DNA from: G963675935 sp963675935
Lineage (GTDB): Bacteria > Planctomycetota > Planctomycetia > Pirellulales > Thermoguttaceae
Assembly (NCBI GenBank): GCA_963675935.2
Contig: OY780964.2
Coordinates: forward strand, 806,001-870,000
DNA: 64,000 nt
Reading direction: 5' to 3'
Positions 61,041 through 64,000 of this stretch are shown piece by piece. Below the pieces are notes generated by a model, which saw nothing but the letters and a program-made list of their open reading frames with translations, was not told the origin of the DNA and searched no databases. The stretch's first letter is position 1; every line of letters starts with the position of its first letter. The translations under genes were made by a program, and so were the position numbers.

Positions 61041-61564
61041 GATCGGTCCCTCCATCGAGCGATTCGCGATTCAAGACATTTGCGCAGCAGCGTCCGCGCT
61101 CGGCTCAACAGCATCCGCGCCGCGCCGTCGCTGATTTCCATTTTCTCGGCGATTTCCGCGGTCTTCAGATCGCAGCCGTAACGAAACTGAATCGCCTGGC
61201 GGGCGCGGCCGTCCAACTCCTCGACGCATTCCGTGACAAACTGGAACGTCGGCGTCGGTTCTTCCTCCGCCTGTTCGTGGCTTTCGGCGATTCGATCGAC
61301 CAAGGCGTCGTCGAACACCAGCCGATCGCGGCCTTGCTCGCGCAGGAACATCAGGGCTTCAAGCTTGGCGATGCCGATGGCCCAGGCGACAAACGGCCGA
61401 CTCGAGTCGTATTGTTCGTACTTCCGCACCATCGTGACCGCAACACGCTGAAGCACCTCTTCCGACTGGTGAAAGTCGGTCACCAGTGTGCGAACGAAGG
61501 CAGCCACGGCGCGCTGGGCGCCGGTCCATTGGGCCGCCATGTCTTCGGTTTGCTTGGGCGTCAC
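61037..61564 (-). CDS. ECF sigma factor, planctomycete type
   Basis: 175 residues from a GTG at 61564, with GGAGAAG upstream. Region 2 is VTMVRKYEQYDSSRPFVAWA, IGIAKLEALMFLREQ; region 4 is DLKTAEIAEKMEISDGAARM, LLSRARTLLRKC, with the recognition helix. It resembles sigma factors that pair with FecR/LamG proteins in planctomycetes. It is the first gene of the two-gene unit, and the four-base overlap couples it to its partner. Which promoters it reads is not known. Confidence 0.9.
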   Translation of the reverse strand: MTPKQTEDMAAQWTGAQRAVAAFVRTLVTDFHQSEEVLQRVAVTMVRKYEQYDSSRPFVAWAIGIAKLEALMFLREQGRDRLVFDDALVDRIAESHEQAEEEPTPTFQFVTECVEELDGRARQAIQFRYGCDLKTAEIAEKMEISDGAARMLLSRARTLLRKCLESRIARWRDRS

Positions 61565-61671
61565 GAACTTCTCCCGATGAGTTGCTCCATCTATTCTCTA
61601 CCAAGAAGGGCGAAATGTCACAGAAAATTTCGACTTTGCGGGGCGGGGCGAAAGAAGTGAGCCATACCCAT

Positions 61672-61742
61672 TGGGGTCTTCGGTCTTGGGCCTTAGGTCT
61701 TGGGCCTTCGTGCAAAAACCGAAGACCGAAGCCCCAAGTCCA
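61672..61742. repeat. Heptamer-repeat hairpin element
   Basis: GGTCTTC GGTCTTG GGCCTTA GGTCTTG GGCCTTC, loop TTCGTGC, then AAAAACCGAAGACCGAAGCC and CCAAGTCC. It lies between the sigma gene and argS. Confidence 0.88.
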
Positions 61743-61812
61743 GCCACACTAGCCAAAACGACGTATCTCCTGTAGGATTAACGCTTTTGGAACACAACTC
61801 CCTCACGCTGCC

Positions 61813-63750
61813 ATGAGCATCCTCCCCACGCTGAAAGAACGTTTCCACGCGGCCCTCCAGGGCATGGTCGATAACCCGGCCGAAATGGTCGAGTTGGTCC
61901 GCCCGAGCCAAGACCCCAAGTTCGGCGACTATCAGGCCAACATGGCGATGCCGCTGAAAAAGCAACTCGGCCGACCGCCGCGCGTCATCGCCGCCGAAAT
62001 CATCGCGCGGCTCGACGTGGCCGACCTTTGCGAAAAGCCCGAAATCGCCGGGCCGGGCTTCATCAATCTCCGCCTGCGCACCGACTGGTTGGTCAACCAT
62101 CTCTCGGCGGCCATCGGCGACGAGCGATTGGGCGTCGAGCCGGTCGCTCAGCCCCGCACGTTTGTTATCGACTTTTCGGCGCCGAACGTCGCCAAGCCGA
62201 TGCACGTCGGGCATATCCGTTCGACGGTCATCGGCGACTCGCTGTGCCGGGTGCTGCGGTTTCTCGGCCACCGCGTGACGAGCGACAACCACATCGGCGA
62301 CTGGGGCACCCAGTTCGGCATGATCCTCTATGGCTACAAAAACTTTCTCGACCAAGCGGCCTATGAGCGCAACCCGGTCGAGGAACTTGCCAGGCTGTAT
62401 CGGCTCGTCAGAAAGATGATGGACGAGGAAAGTAGCAGGCACACTCCGTGTGCCGAAGGACAGTCGGACGACAACGAAACATCCGACGGCACGGATGAAA
62501 CATCCGGTTCCGCACACGGAGTGTGCGGACTACAAGCGAGCGGAGTCCAGGCGGCCGTTTTGGCCGAAACGGCGAAGCTGCACGCCGGCGACGCCGAAAA
62601 CCGCCGGCTTTGGGGCGAGTTCCTGCCGAATTGCCAAGACGAAATCAGCCGGGTGTATCGCCGGCTCGGCGTCTCGTTCGACTACACGCTGGGCGAGAGC
62701 TTTTATCACGACCGGCTCGCCACCGTGGTCGATGACCTGCTGAGCCGAGGGCTGGCCCGGGAAAGCGACGGCGCCGTGTGCGTCTTTTTTGACGGGATGG
62801 AAACGCCGGCGGAAAAAGGGGACAGTCCCCATTTGCCGGAACGGCCCGAAGGGTGCTGCGCACAAATGGGGACTGTCCCCTTTTTTCGCTCAGAAACGCC
62901 GATGATCGTGCGGAAGAAAGACGGGGCCTTTCTCTACGGAACGACCGACCTGGCCACGATCCGCTATCGGATGGAGACGTGGCGGCCCGACGCCATTCTC
63001 TACGTGGTCGATCATCGGCAGTCGCTGCATTTCAAGCAGCTTTTCGCCGCTGCGCAACTGCTGGGCTACGACAACGTCGAATTCCAGCACGTCAGTTTCG
63101 GCACCGTGCTGGGCGACAACGGCCGCCCCTTCAAGACACGCTCGGGCGACACCGTGGGCCTCGAAGGGCTTTTGGACGAGGCCGTGCGCCGAGCGCTCGA
63201 GATCGTTTCGGCCAACGACGACGCCAAGCCCGACGGACCGGAGCTTTCCGCCGAGCGGCGGCAGCAGATTGCCGAGCGGGTGGGCATCGCCTCGCTGAAA
63301 TACGCCGACCTCTCGCAAAACCGCACGAGCGATTACGTGTTCAGCTACGACAAGATGTTGGCGATGACCGGCAACACGGCCACGTACATGCAATATGCTT
63401 ACGCGCGGGTGCGGAGCATTTTCGCCCGCGGCGGCGTCGATGTCGAAGCGTTGCGGGCGTCCGGCTCGCCGATCACCTTGAACGCGCCGGCGGAGCGTGC
63501 GTTGGCGGTCGAGCTGATTCGTTTTTCCGAGGCGCTCGATTCGACCGTAGTCGATTATCGTCCGAACCAATTGACGGCGTATCTGTTCGACTTGGCGAAT
63601 CGTTATTCGACGTTTTTCGAGCAGTGCCACGTTTTGCGGGCCGAGACGGAAGAGTTGAAGCAAAGCCGCTTGCTGTTGTGCGATCTGACGGCTCGAACGA
63701 TCCGCCGCGGATTGGAACTGCTGGGCATTGAGGTGGTGGAGAAGATGTAG
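61813..63750 (+). CDS. argS: Arginyl-tRNA synthetase with two in-frame palindromic insertions
   Basis: 645 residues; usual ArgS is about 550-590. It charges tRNA-Arg. The HIGH-type motif is VAKPMHVGHIRS; LGDNGRPFKTRSGDTVGLEG is the ArgS region that replaces KMSKS. The C-terminal DALR domain has YMQYAYARVRSIFARGG. The extra length comes from two insertions: residues about 206-240 (SSRHTPCAEGQSDDNETSDG...), which is a 102-bp REPIN, and about 333-357 (EKGDSPHLPERPEGCCAQMG), an AAAAAGGGGACAG pair. Without them the protein would be about 586 residues. Confidence 0.96.
   Translation: MSILPTLKERFHAALQGMVDNPAEMVELVRPSQDPKFGDYQANMAMPLKKQLGRPPRVIAAEIIARLDVADLCEKPEIAGPGFINLRLRTDWLVNHLSAAIGDERLGVEPVAQPRTFVIDFSAPNVAKPMHVGHIRSTVIGDSLCRVLRFLGHRVTSDNHIGDWGTQFGMILYGYKNFLDQAAYERNPVEELARLYRLVRKMMDEESSRHTPCAEGQSDDNETSDGTDETSGSAHGVCGLQASGVQAAVLAETAKLHAGDAENRRLWGEFLPNCQDEISRVYRRLGVSFDYTLGESFYHDRLATVVDDLLSRGLARESDGAVCVFFDGMETPAEKGDSPHLPERPEGCCAQMGTVPFFRSETPMIVRKKDGAFLYGTTDLATIRYRMETWRPDAILYVVDHRQSLHFKQLFAAAQLLGYDNVEFQHVSFGTVLGDNGRPFKTRSGDTVGLEGLLDEAVRRALEIVSANDDAKPDGPELSAERRQQIAERVGIASLKYADLSQNRTSDYVFSYDKMLAMTGNTATYMQYAYARVRSIFARGGVDVEALRASGSPITLNAPAERALAVELIRFSEALDSTVVDYRPNQLTAYLFDLANRYSTFFEQCHVLRAETEELKQSRLLLCDLTARTIRRGLELLGIEVVEKM
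62432..62533. repeat. REPIN in frame inside argS, GTAG + GCACACTCC family
   Basis: GTAGCAGGCACACTCCGTGT at the left and CACGGAGTGTGCGGACTAC at the right are inverted; GCACACTCCGTGTGC is exact in both. GTAG and CTAC are the outermost bases. The unit is exactly 102 bp (34 codons), so the reading frame is kept. Confidence 0.92.
62813..62885. repeat. AAAAAGGGGACAGTCCCC pair in frame inside argS
   Basis: AAAAAGGGGACAGTCCCCAT and ATGGGGACTGTCCCCTTTTT are inverted arms; each folds on its own GGGGAC/GTCCCC. The outer arms match those of the element at 21718. Confidence 0.9.
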
Positions 63751-63763
63751 CCTGCGGAGATAT

Positions 63764-63817
63764 AGCCGCTTGCGGCTTCGCAAGGATGAGGGATAAAACC
63801 GCTTGCGGTTTCGCAAT
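63764..63817. repeat. Two inverted-to-direct copies of the ACCGCTTGCGGT family
   Basis: AGCCGCTTGCGGCTTCGCAA and AACCGCTTGCGGTTTCGCAA in direct orientation, 35 bp apart. The same unit in reverse (GCGAAACCGCAAGCGGTT) lies at 17056 and 22822. It lies downstream of argS. Confidence 0.8.
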
Positions 63818-63887
63818 CCGGGGGGAATATGTGATTCGCGTCTTTCATCACTACATTTGTTGTCGATTGTACAAGAAGGGGTTCATT

Positions 63888-64000
63888 ATGAGATGTGTTC
63901 TTCAGGTGAGTTTATTGACGCTTTTCGGATGTTTTATGGTACAAGGGCTGGCCAGTGCCGAGCCAAAGGCGGAAAATCCCAACATTGCCCAGAAGAAAGA
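63888..64000 (+). CDS. Exported protein, N-terminal part only
   Basis: 37 codons up to the window end: MRCVLQVSLLTLFGCFMVQG, then LASAEPKAENPNIAQKK. It is a signal peptide, with a likely cleavage after ASA. AAGAAGGGG lies about eight bases upstream of the ATG. The rest of the gene is outside the window, so the family cannot be named. Confidence 0.7.
   Translation, partial: MRCVLQVSLLTLFGCFMVQGLASAEPKAENPNIAQKK

Overview
The window looks like the chromosome of a planctomycete, probably Pirellulales-like. The pointers are high GC, a DUF1559 pseudopilin-like protein, a PEP-CTERM surface protein, an ECF sigma factor paired with a FecR/LamG membrane regulator, a very large Ser/Thr kinase, Tat-exported Gfo/Idh/MocA oxidoreductases and a broad stock of conserved hypotheticals. 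This placement is inferred from gene content only; there is no rRNA or tRNA gene in the window.

Layout. 1-7508 (+): ABC-2 exporter, DUF58 protein and two BatA-like von Willebrand membrane proteins. 7665-11988 (-): a kinase-caspase-like fusion and a zinc-ribbon protein. 12145-24356 (-): a Tad/Flp pilus cluster with two CpaF-type ATPases (one carrying an FHA domain), TadB, TadC, CpaB, three TadE/TadG-like pseudopilins, a prepilin peptidase and two very small Flp-like pilins, one only 55 aa. No secretin or TadZ is present. 24772-38772: sugar and central metabolism (two Gfo/Idh/MocA enzymes, pyruvate kinase, a frameshifted lactate-racemase-type gene, GH29 fucosidase, an epimerase, a carotenoid-type desaturase, rhamnulokinase), mixed with toxin-antitoxin-like modules and a DUF1016 nuclease. 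39273-46326: a 1342-aa unknown protein and two glycosyltransferases. 46362-49806: an apparently lower-GC island with one large multidomain protein (REase-like N-terminus, winged helix, PIN-like) that could be a defence gene. 49807-54321: FitAB-like toxin-antitoxin, thioredoxin, a coiled-coil protein, an orphan DUF1778 antitoxin and RsfS. 54444-61564: small lipoproteins, the DUF1559 gene with an IS701-type element just upstream of its start, PEP-CTERM protein, FecR/LamG protein and its sigma factor. 61813-64000: argS and the start of an exported protein.

The most striking property is not a gene. The window is dense with short palindromic repeats of many sequence families. At least seven families have a GTAG tetranucleotide directly before a hairpin, which is the architecture of REP sequences, and several form inverted pairs (REPINs). 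Copies lie in frame inside pyruvate kinase, arginyl-tRNA synthetase, the FecR/LamG protein and a Tad-cluster protein, so they are translated. A second family is built of GGTCTTG/GGTCTTA-type heptamers folded back on themselves, often with a shared TTCGTGC loop. No REP-type (Y1) transposase is in the window, so any mobilising enzyme must act from elsewhere.
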